A stretch of DNA of 64,000 nucleotides from Paludibacteraceae bacterium (GTDB lineage: Bacteria > Bacteroidota > Bacteroidia > Bacteroidales > Paludibacteraceae): positions 36,523-100,522 of the forward strand of contig CAJOCN010000001.1 of NCBI GenBank assembly GCA_905233255.1, in the 5' to 3' direction. A program made the position numbers and the translations under genes. Within the stretch, counting starts at the first letter, position 1; each line of letters starts with the position of its first letter. Below, piece by piece: positions 6,844 through 14,851 of the stretch. The notes beneath the pieces are model-generated. The model was not told the origin of the DNA and did not search any database. It was given only the letters and a program-made list of their open reading frames with translations.

Positions 6844-8166
6844 ATGAAACGCATTTTATTTCTCATCGCACTATCCGCTTTCTTTATGGCTTGCGGAGGT
6901 AGTAAATCTTCGGATAAGCAATCTTCATCCCAAGCAGAAACGGTTACTGAAGGCTCGTTCGAATCCGAGTGTCGTAAGGTTTATCAGCAGGTGGATGTAC
7001 TGCAACGTAAGTTGGCGGATCCGCAGCAATACGCCACGCAGCAGGGAGTAGAGGAACTCCGTAAGTTGGATCAGGAATTATCATTCCATTACAACGCTGC
7101 TGAGTTGGATTCCGCTGAATATGCGAAAGCGCGTCAGATTGACTCGCTCATCGCCGAAGCGCATAAATCCATCCCGTATGTCATTCAGCAGAATGTCTGC
7201 AATACGCCTCATATCTTGCTCCAAAAGCCCGAAGAACTGTTGTCGGAAACGCAGGCTTATCCTTTCTATCTGGAGCGGGGAGACAAACTGATGCTGCATA
7301 TCGAGACCGAGAAACCGGCAGATATCCGCATCTATAACACCAACAGCCATCAGCTTCTGAAGTCATACATAGGCAAGAAAATGGTCAAGGACTCGATTGC
7401 TATTCAGTTCTCTGCGGTATATTTGGTAGAGATTAATCCCAAAGGGCGCCAATATGCAAACATAGATATCGCCTATAAGCCTAATTCCGTCAACCGTGCA
7501 TTTGAGACCAAAACCGTTGAGACGCGCGAGGTGGAAGGACAGAAAGGTGATTTCCGCGTCAAGGCGATTCCGGGTATCAAGATGCAAAACCTCTTTGAGG
7601 AACCGCGTAAATTCACCCTCCGCAGCCAGCTCAAGGCTGCTTTCTCCGGTACAACAAATGCTGACAGGGCTATCGTAGCCATCCAGATCCCTGCCGGTGC
7701 CAAAGATGTGATGTACTCGCTGCGTATCTCCACCAACGAGGGCAGTCGTTCCTCTGACGGACATTTTGGCGACAACTTAGCTAAATCCTATAAGAAAGTC
7801 AAGTTCCTTGGCATTCCTCTCTACGAGAGGAGTTCGTCTCACGGATCCAGCCTCTTTGAGTTGCTGCTCGGTGAGAATCAGCCGCCGCGTGAGGAAGAAG
7901 CGTATATCAATATGTATGTCTTCTATAGCGCTGATCAGGCTAAGAAATTCCAGGACGGCGCTAATCCCGCCAAACTGCAATACAGCATTGATTATTCGAC
8001 CATAGGCACGCAATCATGCAACGGACGAATACCGACAAAAGGAAATCGTACCATTTATATGGGCTACCAGAACGAACGCGTGCGCTATAACAACTACGTC
8101 TTCCTTGAAGCCGTTAGTGCCGTTCCGAACACCGAATATCTGAAAACGGAATATATCGTCAAATAA
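6844..8166 (+). CDS. Lipoprotein of unknown function
   Basis: 440 aa. The start at 6844 is chosen because it gives a clean type II signal peptide, MKRILFLIALSAFFMAC, with lipobox FMAC and acceptor Cys at 17 followed by GGSKSS. A short coiled-coil-like region (about 40-110) precedes a beta-rich part with DKLMLHIETEKPADIRIYNTNS, which resembles a carbohydrate-binding or adhesion-type sandwich. The remainder is unassigned. It heads a three-gene unit with a putative DNA-binding protein and a membrane Ser/Thr kinase, suggesting an envelope-sensing role, which is inference. Confidence 0.75.
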   Translation: MKRILFLIALSAFFMACGGSKSSDKQSSSQAETVTEGSFESECRKVYQQVDVLQRKLADPQQYATQQGVEELRKLDQELSFHYNAAELDSAEYAKARQIDSLIAEAHKSIPYVIQQNVCNTPHILLQKPEELLSETQAYPFYLERGDKLMLHIETEKPADIRIYNTNSHQLLKSYIGKKMVKDSIAIQFSAVYLVEINPKGRQYANIDIAYKPNSVNRAFETKTVETREVEGQKGDFRVKAIPGIKMQNLFEEPRKFTLRSQLKAAFSGTTNADRAIVAIQIPAGAKDVMYSLRISTNEGSRSSDGHFGDNLAKSYKKVKFLGIPLYERSSSHGSSLFELLLGENQPPREEEAYINMYVFYSADQAKKFQDGANPAKLQYSIDYSTIGTQSCNGRIPTKGNRTIYMGYQNERVRYNNYVFLEAVSAVPNTEYLKTEYIVK

Positions 8167-8178
8167 GAAACGCAAGAA

Positions 8179-8763
8179 ATGATAACCAAATACTCTCCGG
8201 AAATAGCAACCCTGCGGATGGATGTTGAGCATGAAGTGAAGCGCAAGATCCGCACGCCCTACGACTTTGAGTTTCTCGCAGGCGTCATCTGGGAGCGGCT
8301 CCACGAGAACCTCTCGCCCACGACGCTCAAGCGCCTCTGGGGCTATATCGACGGGGCGGACACGACGCGCAGAACGACGCTTTGTCTGCTTGCACAGTTC
8401 CTCGGCTTTGCCGACTGGGAGGCATATCAGGCATCGCTCGCTACACGGACGGACATTGAGAGTGCCGCTTTTGAAGGCGAGGGCGTGCATATCGACGATC
8501 TGCAGAAAGGCGATCGGATGGAGATAACATGGCTTCCAAACCGCCGTTGTGTTTTCCGTTATGAGAGCGAAGCACATTTCTTTGTAGAAGAAGCTGAGAA
8601 TGCCAAACTCCAAGTCGGCGACACCTTCGACACCGCCTGTTTCCTCATCGGCAAACCGATGTACCTCGATAATGTACAAAGGAACAATGTACAAAGTACA
8701 AAGGAAGGATTTTCATACGTAGCCGGTTCCAAACATGGTCTGAATTCCGTTAAGAAATTATAA
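8179..8763 (+). CDS. Putative DNA-binding-like protein with repeat-derived insert
   Basis: 194 aa. The N-terminal 85 residues (TTLKRLWGYIDGADTTRRTTLCLLAQFLGFADWEAYQ) resemble a helical repressor-like fold often found in Bacteroidales proteins of unknown function. The C-terminal half (GDRMEITWLPNRRCVFRYE...) looks like a small beta barrel. Near residue 165 the protein has an Asn/Gln-rich stretch NVQRNNVQSTKE that is encoded by a short DNA repeat also present at 36209. It lies 12 bp after the lipoprotein and 6 bp before the kinase. Confidence 0.65.
   Translation: MITKYSPEIATLRMDVEHEVKRKIRTPYDFEFLAGVIWERLHENLSPTTLKRLWGYIDGADTTRRTTLCLLAQFLGFADWEAYQASLATRTDIESAAFEGEGVHIDDLQKGDRMEITWLPNRRCVFRYESEAHFFVEEAENAKLQVGDTFDTACFLIGKPMYLDNVQRNNVQSTKEGFSYVAGSKHGLNSVKKL
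8672..8708. repeat. GTACAAAG-type word repeat inside a coding sequence
   Basis: Three to four degenerate copies of GTACAAAGG/GTACAATG in tandem. The same family occurs at 36209-36241 inside a different gene, in the opposite coding sense. Confidence 0.7.
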
Positions 8764-8769
8764 AATGAT

Positions 8770-9795
8770 ATGGAATCCTCCTCTGACTTCATAGTGCCTG
8801 CTGATTTTTCGTCAGAATGGCATAATATCACTCTTACTAATAGCCATTCGCGGACGCAAATCTACACCGCCACACGTTATGGGCGGCGGTTTGTGCTTAA
8901 GGCACTCGCGCCCGAAACAGCCTCGCTGACGGACTACAGACTGCAACAAGAGCAGGAGTTCCAACTCGGCATTCAGCTCGTTCATCCTAACATCGCCGCG
9001 ACCTATTCCTTGGAAGAGATTGACGGAGTGGGGCGGTGCATCGTACAGGAATGGATCGACGGAGAGACACTCGCAGAATGGCTCCAAACGAACCCTTCCA
9101 AAGCATTGCGGGAACGAGTCTTGAACCAACTCATGGATGCGCTCGAATACATCCACAGCCTCCAACTCGTTCACCATGACCTCAAGGCGGATAACATCCT
9201 CATTACCCGTCATGGCACCAACGCCAAACTGATTGATTTCGGACTATCGGCAACGGACGCATCGGTCTCGCCGGTCGCTAATGATCCGAGCAGAGACATC
9301 ATCGCCTTACAACAGCTCTTTCCGAACATCTGTCCCACAGGGCAATTTGCCACTATCACTGCTTTACGCAAGGCTCTCAACCATCGCAAACAGCTCATCC
9401 GCTTGCTACCCATCATCCTATCTTCCCTTCTTTTACTATCTGCTATCACGCTTTTCTACCTCTCTTGGTACGAGCGCCAAAAAGAGCAACAACGCTTCGA
9501 AACCATGACCGAACAGGTCGATTCGTACATCGCCAAAGAGCGTGCGCATTTATTGGAAATGATCAACTGCCATGACTCTTTTGATGCTAATAATCAAGCA
9601 GATATACAAGCCTATATAGCATGCCATGAAGAGTACAGCAAATATGTTCAATCTCAATGGATTATCCGCGATTCGCTCATGAACCTGTATCCCGAGAATG
9701 ACCCTTTGCGTGAGCAGTTTTGGCAACTCTGGGTACACCGCGAAGCAGAGATGAACACCGAACTGATGAATATCTTATCCTCCAAACTCAAATAA
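8770..9795 (+). CDS. Membrane-anchored Ser/Thr protein kinase with a short C-lobe
   Basis: 341 aa. N-lobe with FVLKAL (Lys about 44) and Glu-containing helix C. Catalytic loop HHDLKADN (about 134-141, His in place of the usual Arg of HRD) and DFG at about 154. After DFG the activation segment and C-lobe are much shorter than usual (about 55 residues, no APE motif seen) before a single membrane helix (about 213-235) and a 105-residue C-terminal region predicted outside. It may be active with a minimal C-lobe or act as a pseudokinase-like sensor. Cotranscribed with the upstream two genes. Confidence 0.8.
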   Translation: MESSSDFIVPADFSSEWHNITLTNSHSRTQIYTATRYGRRFVLKALAPETASLTDYRLQQEQEFQLGIQLVHPNIAATYSLEEIDGVGRCIVQEWIDGETLAEWLQTNPSKALRERVLNQLMDALEYIHSLQLVHHDLKADNILITRHGTNAKLIDFGLSATDASVSPVANDPSRDIIALQQLFPNICPTGQFATITALRKALNHRKQLIRLLPIILSSLLLLSAITLFYLSWYERQKEQQRFETMTEQVDSYIAKERAHLLEMINCHDSFDANNQADIQAYIACHEEYSKYVQSQWIIRDSLMNLYPENDPLREQFWQLWVHREAEMNTELMNILSSKLK

Positions 9796-9838
9796 TTTTG
9801 CTTAATTGCTTAAATTTGTGGACTTTTGACACAAATGT

Positions 9839-9869
9839 TTGCATATTTGCGCAAAAAGTTGTACCTTTG
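9839..9869 (+). promoter_or_regulatory. Promoter of the 10173 gene
   Basis: TTGC 9839-9842 (also TTTG 9838-9841), 19-nt spacer, TACCTTTG 9862-9869. It implies a 5' leader of about 300 nt. Confidence 0.85.
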
Positions 9870-10060
9870 CGCAGAATTTTGAACATTAAGTACAAAAAAA
9901 TACATATATTCATATTCCAAGATGCAGGGCTAACTATCTCTAAACGCGTGACTAAAACCAAATAATCAATGCAAACAATATTTTTGAGTGGAGTAGTACC
10001 TCTATAAATGAAAAAAATGTACTGATACGGTACAGAAACGTATCGTAATTGTATGGTGAA

Positions 10061-10115
10061 GAACTAAATAAGAACTAAATATGAACTAAAAATGAACTAA
10101 ATAAGAACTAAAGAA
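10061..10115. repeat. Five tandem 11-bp units
   Basis: Units of the form GAACTAAATAA start at 10061, 10072, 10083, 10094 and 10105 with one to three changes each. The 11-bp period is close to one DNA helical turn, so a protein bound to each unit would face the same side. Two related units occur before lon at 10846-10867. Confidence 0.85.
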
Positions 10116-10172
10116 TTATGTAAAATAGTAAGGTAAAAAACTTTAAAAATATAGTAAGAAAGGAGAAAAAAG

Positions 10173-10592
10173 ATGGCACAAGCAGAATTGAGTCCGGGAA
10201 TAGACAGTTTGAGAGGAAAACTGGCGGGATCGTCAGGCTTTCAAGCTCGTTTCAAACAATGGAAAGACGACAGCGGACACGTGATAAAGGTGGGTCCGCA
10301 GGAGATCTTCAAGCGTCGGAGCCGCGATTACAAGCGTAGCCCCAGGACAGAGGCTGAGCTGAAACAAGCCAGGCTATGGCAGGAGGTTTGCCGTGAAGCC
10401 AGTCAGATCATCAAAGACAAGAACCATCCGAGATACGCTGAGTTGCGGGCACGATGGAACGCGCAGTTCAACGAAAAACCGGATGTGTTCCTCAATGAAG
10501 GGAGAAATACACCGGTGAAATACGGGATGTTTCCGGTGTTCGTGCGGATGGTGGTTTTGAAAGAAAAAAATGAGAAGCTCGCCGCGCAATGA
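10173..10592 (+). CDS. Hypothetical protein (139 aa)
   Basis: ATG 10173 has an unusually clear AAAGGAG Shine-Dalgarno sequence 8 bp upstream. The product is basic and soluble, with an N-terminal SLRGKLAGSSG motif, a Lys/Arg-rich middle (EIFKRRSRDYKRSP) and a C-terminal VKYGMFPVFVRMV. I do not recognise the family. The charge pattern would suit RNA or ribosome binding, but this is inference. The stop codon lies inside a perfect 6-bp hairpin (10583-10598). Lon follows after a structured 343-bp gap. Confidence 0.7.
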   Translation: MAQAELSPGIDSLRGKLAGSSGFQARFKQWKDDSGHVIKVGPQEIFKRRSRDYKRSPRTEAELKQARLWQEVCREASQIIKDKNHPRYAELRARWNAQFNEKPDVFLNEGRNTPVKYGMFPVFVRMVVLKEKNEKLAAQ

Positions 10593-10598
10593 TGCGCG
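10583..10598 (+). other. Hairpin spanning the stop codon of the 10173 gene
   Basis: CGCGCA and TGCGCG pair perfectly around ATGA, which contains the TGA stop. No T-run follows. Confidence 0.5.
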
Positions 10599-10620
10599 AG
10601 AAATGCACAGAGAAGATAAG

Positions 10621-10638
10621 ACCGGCATAACATGCCGG
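10621..10638. repeat. Palindromic repeat before lon, copy 1
   Basis: ACCGGCATAACATGCCGG: a perfect 7-bp stem CCGGCAT/ATGCCGG around AAC, preceded by AAG. Identical to the copy at 10698. Confidence 0.8.
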
Positions 10639-10697
10639 AGAATGGACATACAGGAATACTAAAAATGAAAACTGCCAAAGACAAGATAAAAATTAAG

Positions 10698-10715
10698 ACC
10701 GGCATAACATGCCGG
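10698..10715. repeat. Palindromic repeat before lon, copy 2
   Basis: Identical 18 bp to the copy at 10621, 77 bp apart (about seven helical turns). Flanks are also similar: both are followed about 30-35 bp later by AAAACTGCCAAA. This is a candidate operator pair or RNA processing site controlling lon. Confidence 0.8.
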
Positions 10716-10845
10716 ATAATAAACAATGAAGAAAACTGCCAAAATGTCATACAATAATAATTGGTATAATTATTGTACAAACAAGGTATATATAAATATA
10801 TAGGAGTTTCAAACCTAATCACGATTATGTAAAATAGCATGTTAA

Positions 10846-10867
10846 GAACTAATTAAGAACTAATAGT
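10846..10867. repeat. Two 11-bp GAACTAA units before lon
   Basis: GAACTAATTAA and GAACTAATAGT in tandem. They match the five-unit array in the leader of the preceding gene, and both arrays lie next to the same ATTATGTAAAATAG string. Confidence 0.7.
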
Positions 10868-10935
10868 AGATAGGAAATTAGAAGAAAGAATAACACCAGT
10901 AAAGAAAGAAAATAAAAGATACAATAAGGTGAATT

Positions 10936-13311
10936 ATGGAAGAAAGATATAACATAGAAGAACAAAGGTACTACGAGGTACTACCTATCAAGAACACGGT
11001 GTTGTTTCCGGGGGTGTTGTTGCCGATCGCGGTGTCGAAGAAAAACAGTCTCAAACTGATTAAGTCGGCGGACAAAGAGGACCGGCCGATTATTCTGCTG
11101 ACACAGAAAGACGACAACCTGTCCAATCCGGAAGGCAAAGATCTGTACACGCTGGGCACACTGGCTCACGTGATACAAATCATACCTGTTCCGCAAATGG
11201 GCAAAGATACGATGATGACCGTTTTTGAGGGTCTGAAACGTATTCAAGTGAATGATTTCAAGGTAGATGAGAACGGTCAGCTCCTCGCCCAAGTGGTCGA
11301 GATAGCCGAACAAATGCCGCTGAAGAGCGACAAGCAGTTCAAGGTGACGGTCGATGCCATCAAAGAGACGGTTCTGAAGATTCTGGACACGCGTGAAGAA
11401 GTGCCCACAGGTCTGCAGGCGACCATCAAAACGCTGAGCAACGCACCTACCCTGCTGAACTACATTTGCGCCATCTACCCTATGCCGTCCAAGACCAAAC
11501 AGGGGTTGTTGGAGATCCACTCGCTGAGCGAGCGTGCTACAGCCCTGCTCGAGCTGTTGGAGAAAGACCTGGCGGAGGAGAATATCAAGGCAGACGTGCG
11601 TCGCCGGACCGCCGAGAAAATCGATCAGCGGCAGCGGGAGTATTTTCTGCAACAGGAGATGGAGACCATCAAAAAAGACCTGGGCGACGACGACAACAAC
11701 GAACAGACTATAAAGGAATTGCGCGCACGGGCGAAAGAAAAGAAATGGAACGAGAGCGTGGCTGAGCAGTTCGAGAAAGAAGTGAAACGGCTTGAACACA
11801 TGCATATGTTCTCGCCGGATTACTCCACCCAACTCGATTATTTGAACACGATGTTGGAGTTGCCGTGGGGCGTTTATTCGGACGATAATTTTGACATGAA
11901 CCACGCCCAAGAGATTCTGAACCGCGATCACTACGGGCTGGACAAAGTGAAACAAAGAATAGTCGAATATCTGGCGGTACAGAGGATGCTTGCTCTTCGC
12001 AGCATCCAGGACAAGGAAAATCATCCGGTCAAATCCCCTATCCTATGCCTCTATGGCCCTCCGGGAGTCGGCAAAACGAGTCTCGGAAAGAGCGTGGCGG
12101 AAGCCCTCGGAAGGAAATATGCGAGGGTGTCGTTGGGCGGTCTGCACGACGAGGCGGAGATCCGCGGACACCGCAGAACGTACATTGGTGCCCTGCCCGG
12201 ACGAATCATTGACAGTATCAGGAAATGCGGTACAAGCAACCCTGTTTTTGTGCTGGACGAGGTAGATAAGATCGGCGCTGATTACAAGGGCGACCCGACC
12301 GCTGCGCTGCTCGAAGTGCTGGATCCGGAACAGAACAGTACCTTCCACGACAATTATCTGGATGTCGATTATGACCTGAGCAAAGTGCTGTTCATCGCCA
12401 CCGCCAACAGCCTGGAGTCCGTTCCGCGGCCTCTGCTCGACCGAATGGAGCTGATCGAGATGACCGGCTACCTGCAGGAAGAGAAAGAGGAGATCGCCAA
12501 GAGGCATTTGATCCCGAAAGAACTGGCGAACCACGGCCTCAAAGCCAGTCAGATGCGGCTCAAGAAAGAGATCGTGGCACACATCATCGATGACTACACG
12601 CGTGAGTCAGGTGTGCGCAGTCTGGAGCGGCAAATAGCCACTATCTGCCGGAAAATAGACACCAAGATCGCCCTCGGCGAGGAGTATAACGTGTCTGTGA
12701 CACTCGATGATCTAAGGAATTACCTCGGTCAAGCCCGTTTCAGCCGCGACAGTTGGGAGACCAACAAGTACGTGGGCGTCGTAACAGGTCTGGCATGGAC
12801 GCAAGTGGGCGGCGAGATCCTGTTTATCGAGACCAGCCTTTCTGCAGCCAAGGCGCCGAGTCTGACGCTGACCGGAAACTTAGGCGACGTGATGAAAGAG
12901 AGTGCGACGCTGGCATTGGGCTACGTGAAGGCGCACGCCAAAGAGCTTGGTATCAAACCCGAGGTGTTTGATAAAACCGCCGTACATATCCATGTGCCGG
13001 AAGGCGCGATACCTAAGGATGGCCCGAGCGCAGGTATCACCATGACTACGGCTCTCGTGAGTGCGTTCACCAAACGACATGTCAAACCGCGGATCGCTAT
13101 GACCGGCGAGATGACGCTGCGCGGCAAAGTGCTGCCTATCGGCGGTGTGAAAGAAAAACTGCTCGCCGCCAAACGAGCCGGAATAACGGATATCATCCTC
13201 TGCGAGGACAACCGCAAAGATGTAGCCGAGATCAATGAAATCTACCTCAAAGGTCTCAAACTACATTATGTACGGGACATCAGCGAGGTAATAGAAAAGG
13301 CGCTGCAATAA
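10936..13311 (+). CDS. lon: ATP-dependent protease Lon
   Basis: 791 aa. N-terminal substrate-binding domain ([16 protein letters not shown]), coiled coil, AAA+ module with Walker [10 protein letters not shown] (about 374-382) and Walker [10 protein letters not shown], then the Lon protease domain with Ser in [10 protein letters not shown] (about 698) and Lys in [14 protein letters not shown] (about 739), the Ser-Lys dyad of the family. Full length. Lon degrades misfolded and regulatory proteins in the cytoplasm. The leader carries palindromic and 11-bp repeats that may regulate it. A strong bidirectional terminator follows. Confidence 0.98.
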   Translation: MEERYNIEEQRYYEVLPIKNTVLFPGVLLPIAVSKKNSLKLIKSADKEDRPIILLTQKDDNLSNPEGKDLYTLGTLAHVIQIIPVPQMGKDTMMTVFEGLKRIQVNDFKVDENGQLLAQVVEIAEQMPLKSDKQFKVTVDAIKETVLKILDTREEVPTGLQATIKTLSNAPTLLNYICAIYPMPSKTKQGLLEIHSLSERATALLELLEKDLAEENIKADVRRRTAEKIDQRQREYFLQQEMETIKKDLGDDDNNEQTIKELRARAKEKKWNESVAEQFEKEVKRLEHMHMFSPDYSTQLDYLNTMLELPWGVYSDDNFDMNHAQEILNRDHYGLDKVKQRIVEYLAVQRMLALRSIQDKENHPVKSPILCLYGPPGVGKTSLGKSVAEALGRKYARVSLGGLHDEAEIRGHRRTYIGALPGRIIDSIRKCGTSNPVFVLDEVDKIGADYKGDPTAALLEVLDPEQNSTFHDNYLDVDYDLSKVLFIATANSLESVPRPLLDRMELIEMTGYLQEEKEEIAKRHLIPKELANHGLKASQMRLKKEIVAHIIDDYTRESGVRSLERQIATICRKIDTKIALGEEYNVSVTLDDLRNYLGQARFSRDSWETNKYVGVVTGLAWTQVGGEILFIETSLSAAKAPSLTLTGNLGDVMKESATLALGYVKAHAKELGIKPEVFDKTAVHIHVPEGAIPKDGPSAGITMTTALVSAFTKRHVKPRIAMTGEMTLRGKVLPIGGVKEKLLAAKRAGITDIILCEDNRKDVAEINEIYLKGLKLHYVRDISEVIEKALQ

Positions 13312-13326
13312 GCAAGCGCCTTTTCT
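13293..13326 (+). terminator. Terminator of lon
   Basis: AGAAAAGGCGC (13293-13303) pairs perfectly with GCGCCTTTTCT (13316-13326), an 11-bp stem with its own A- and T-runs. The 5' arm overlaps the last codons of lon. The symmetry suits termination from both directions. Confidence 0.85.
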
Positions 13327-13329
13327 ATA

Positions 13330-13429
13330 TTTGAGAATTTGAAGATTTCTTATCTCGGCAAAGCCTCGAACGATCGGCTGAAGCCGTATGGAGGATTTGA
13401 AGATTGGAGGATTTAACGATTGGAGAATT
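13330..13429. repeat. ATTTGAAG-family word repeats
   Basis: Degenerate units GAATTTGAAGATTT and GGAGGATTTGAAGATTGGAGGATTTAA between lon and the XRE gene. The second block ends inside the XRE gene 3' end. Same family as the repeats at 16461, 17991, 18561, 20631, 21075, 26588 and 60490. Confidence 0.6.
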
Positions 13430-13805
13430 CCTCAAAGGTATTGTCCGTATAATAGACAACAATCCGGCTGATTTGTTTAGAAGGAGCTGCAGGAAGGACC
13501 TGCGGCTCTTCTTTTGTTGCAGGGCGGGCAGATTTGTTTACGGCATCCGGCGCGAGTCGGTCAAAAAGCCCTGCTTCCTGTCCGGGAGGTGTGCGCCACA
13601 TGTCACCATTACCCAGGATCAACCATTCCGGGTTGAGAGTCGGATAGCGTTCCATGATCCGTTTCATGACCTCAAGACTCGGATTATTACGTCCCGCCAT
13701 CATATTACTGATCGTGCCCGGTTGCACCCGAATCTCCGCCGCAAACTGACGCGCCGTCAAATTGAGGGACTGAATAACTTGCTCAATACGCTCTTTTTCG
13801 CTCAT
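13413..13805 (-). CDS. XRE-family helix-turn-helix regulator
   Basis: 130 aa. The N-terminal 65 residues are a Cro/cI-type domain: LNLTARQFAAEIRVQPGTISNMMAGRNNPSLEVMKRIMERYPTLNPEWLILG, with the recognition helix around residues 27-37. The C-terminal half is a Pro/Ala linker and a short segment (ISRIVVYYTDNTFEEFS), too small for a protease or kinase domain. Its promoter (13834-13864, minus) lies next to several TGTGAA words, which recur at the promoter of the small peptide gene at 14492. Self-control and control of that peptide are the obvious inference. Confidence 0.9.
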   Translation of the reverse strand: MSEKERIEQVIQSLNLTARQFAAEIRVQPGTISNMMAGRNNPSLEVMKRIMERYPTLNPEWLILGNGDMWRTPPGQEAGLFDRLAPDAVNKSARPATKEEPQVLPAAPSKQISRIVVYYTDNTFEEFSNR

Positions 13806-13833
13806 AGCAATACGTTGTTTTACAAATCCGGTG

Positions 13834-13864
13834 CAAAGTTACAAAAAAATATTGAAATACACAA
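13834..13864 (-). promoter_or_regulatory. Promoter of the XRE regulator
   Basis: On the minus strand TAACTTTG (13841-13834) lies 19 nt from TTGT (13864-13861). A TGTGAGC word abuts the -33, consistent with autoregulation. Confidence 0.75.
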
Positions 13865-14405
13865 ATGTGAGCAAGTATTTTTGTGATTATTTTGCGCTAT
13901 TTGTGAATATATAATATTTTCAGTTGTGAATTGCTATTTGTGAACGCCCTTCCGTGGAACATTTTCGAGCAGGTATGCTCTCTCAGACCATAGTATGCCG
14001 TCAAGATGCTTTATATACACCGCGGTTTTACTATAGATAAAGCACATAAGCATTTTATTTTACGTAATTTAGCTATATTTATTCACATATAAATGCGTTC
14101 AAAAGGCCTATTTTAGAAAAGCAGTCAAATATCCGTGAGTATCAGTTTAAGTATTTTTGATAGTAGTTGAATTTACGCAAGTTACGCATACAAATAGCGT
14201 GCATCAATGCAATCTGCTATAGAGAAATGTTGTATTTTTCAAAACAAATCATTCCGGGTAATGTGTACTACTCTACCCTGGCCACTTCAGGTAGATAAAA
14301 CAGTGAAAAGGAGAATCGTTGATGCTATTTGTGAAACGCAGAAATGTGAACAAAATAACCATGAATAGTGTTCACCTTTATTGCGCACAAAAATATATTT
14401 TTTTC

Positions 14406-14436
14406 TTGCTTAGTTCACAAAAATATAGTACCTTTG
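14406..14436 (+). promoter_or_regulatory. Promoter of the small peptide gene, with a candidate operator in the spacer
   Basis: TTGC 14406-14409, 19-nt spacer, TACCTTTG 14429-14436. The spacer contains GTTCACAA (14413-14420), the inverse of the TTGTGAAC words upstream. A repressor bound there would block the promoter directly. Confidence 0.85.
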
Positions 14437-14491
14437 CACTCGGAAATGAAAGAACAAGCAACTTATCGTCATTAAACTAAAAACCAAAACT

Positions 14492-14647
14492 ATGAAAATT
14501 GATGTTTACAAATTGAAACAAAAGACGCAGGATTTTGTCCTGCGTTTGTTCGTAGAGCCCTCTTCCGGGATCGGTAACAACTCCTCTTCTACTTCTTATT
14601 GTACGGGAACAACATTCTGCGGCACATACAAGAGGTTGCACGGTTAG
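14492..14647 (+). CDS. Tiny Ser/Thr/Cys-rich peptide, possible RiPP-like precursor
   Basis: 51 aa from ATG 14492 to TAG 14645-14647, driven by a strong promoter. The N-terminal half is leader-like and amphipathic (MKIDVYKLKQKTQDFVLRLF). The C-terminal half is small and polar, with SSSTSYCTGTTFCGTY: eight Ser/Thr and two Cys in about 16 residues, ending KRLHG. This layout resembles precursors of modified peptides, but no modifying enzyme, transporter or double-glycine cleavage site is visible nearby. The coding DNA contains a perfect 8-bp hairpin (14525-14545). An attenuator-type leader peptide or a small toxin are alternatives. Confidence 0.5.
   Translation: MKIDVYKLKQKTQDFVLRLFVEPSSGIGNNSSSTSYCTGTTFCGTYKRLHG
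14525..14545 (+). other. Perfect hairpin inside the small peptide gene
   Basis: ACGCAGGA and TCCTGCGT enclose a 5-nt loop, followed by TTGTT. It could be a weak attenuator or an RNA site; the reading frame passes straight through it. Confidence 0.55.
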
Positions 14648-14654
14648 AAGGATG

Positions 14655-14728
14655 TGGAGTATAGCGGACTCGAACCGCTCACCTCAACACTGCCAGTGTT
14701 GCGCTCTAGCCAGATGAGCTAATACCCC
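14655..14728 (-). tRNA. tRNA-Ala (anticodon GGC)
   Basis: Read on the minus strand: acceptor GGGGTAT pairs with ATACTCC plus discriminator A, D stem GCTC/GAGC, anticodon stem CAACA/TGTTG with loop CTGGCAG, and T arm AGCGG-TTCGAGT-CCGCT. All four arms pair. CCA is not encoded. It has its own promoter at 14782-14812 and reads GCC codons (GCU by wobble). Confidence 0.95.
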
Positions 14729-14734
14729 CTCGCT

Positions 14735-14766
14735 CTCCCCACCGGAACGGAGTTCCGTCGGGGACC
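14735..14766 (-). other. Imperfect hairpin between the tRNA and its promoter
   Basis: CCCC.CCGGAAC and GTTCCG.CGGGG face each other around a short loop just upstream of the tRNA 5' end. It may assist 5' processing of the tRNA precursor. Confidence 0.45.
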
Positions 14767-14781
14767 CTTTAAAATCGAGTG

Positions 14782-14812
14782 CAAAAGTACAAAAATATTT
14801 TGATATATGCAA
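14782..14812 (-). promoter_or_regulatory. Promoter of tRNA-Ala, overlapping the ispE promoter
   Basis: Minus strand: TTGC (14812-14809), 19-nt spacer, TACTTTTG (14789-14782). Its -33 shares the near-palindrome TTTGATATATGCAAA with the divergent ispE promoter. Confidence 0.85.
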
Positions 14813-14829
14813 ATTTTTTAGTAATTTTG
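14799..14829 (+). promoter_or_regulatory. Promoter of ispE, overlapping the tRNA promoter
   Basis: TTTG 14799-14802, 19-nt spacer, TAATTTTG 14822-14829. The two divergent promoters overlap by 14 bp, so RNA polymerase probably cannot occupy both at once. Confidence 0.85.
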
Positions 14830-14851
14830 CAGCATATTATTAAAAAAAGGT

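Larger units (their letters stand above)
9796..10172 (+). other. Long repeat-rich leader region without a gene
   Basis: After the promoter at 9839-9869 this interval contains a hairpin GATACG/CGTATC (10024-10044), five 11-bp tandem units (10061-10115), and a strong AAAGGAG ribosome site just before ATG 10173. No convincing open frame was found. Confidence 0.6.
10593..10935 (+). other. Structured gap before lon
   Basis: No gene. It holds two copies of an 18-bp palindromic unit (10621 and 10698) inside a longer roughly 75-80-bp degenerate direct repeat, the 14-nt string ATTATGTAAAATAG (10824-10837) that also occurs at 10115-10128, and two 11-bp GAACTAA units. No consensus promoter with correct spacing was seen. 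Confidence 0.5.
13806..14491. other. Long AT-rich intergenic region with repeated TTTGTGAA words
   Basis: No protein-coding frame is convincing. TTTGTGAA or close variants occur at about 13863, 13879, 13899, 13923, 13935, 14328, 14344 and, inverted, 14369 and 14413. They cluster around the two promoters at the ends of the region. The middle (13950-14310) shows nothing I can interpret. Confidence 0.6.

Noticed and set aside
10981-12024. A 347-codon minus-strand frame opposite lon
   Set aside because: Its His- and Gln-rich composition is what the reverse of lon codons gives; lon is certain.
13950-14310. A further small gene or RNA in the middle of the long AT-rich gap
   Set aside because: No frame with a plausible start and composition, no promoter with correct spacing and no stable hairpin was found.
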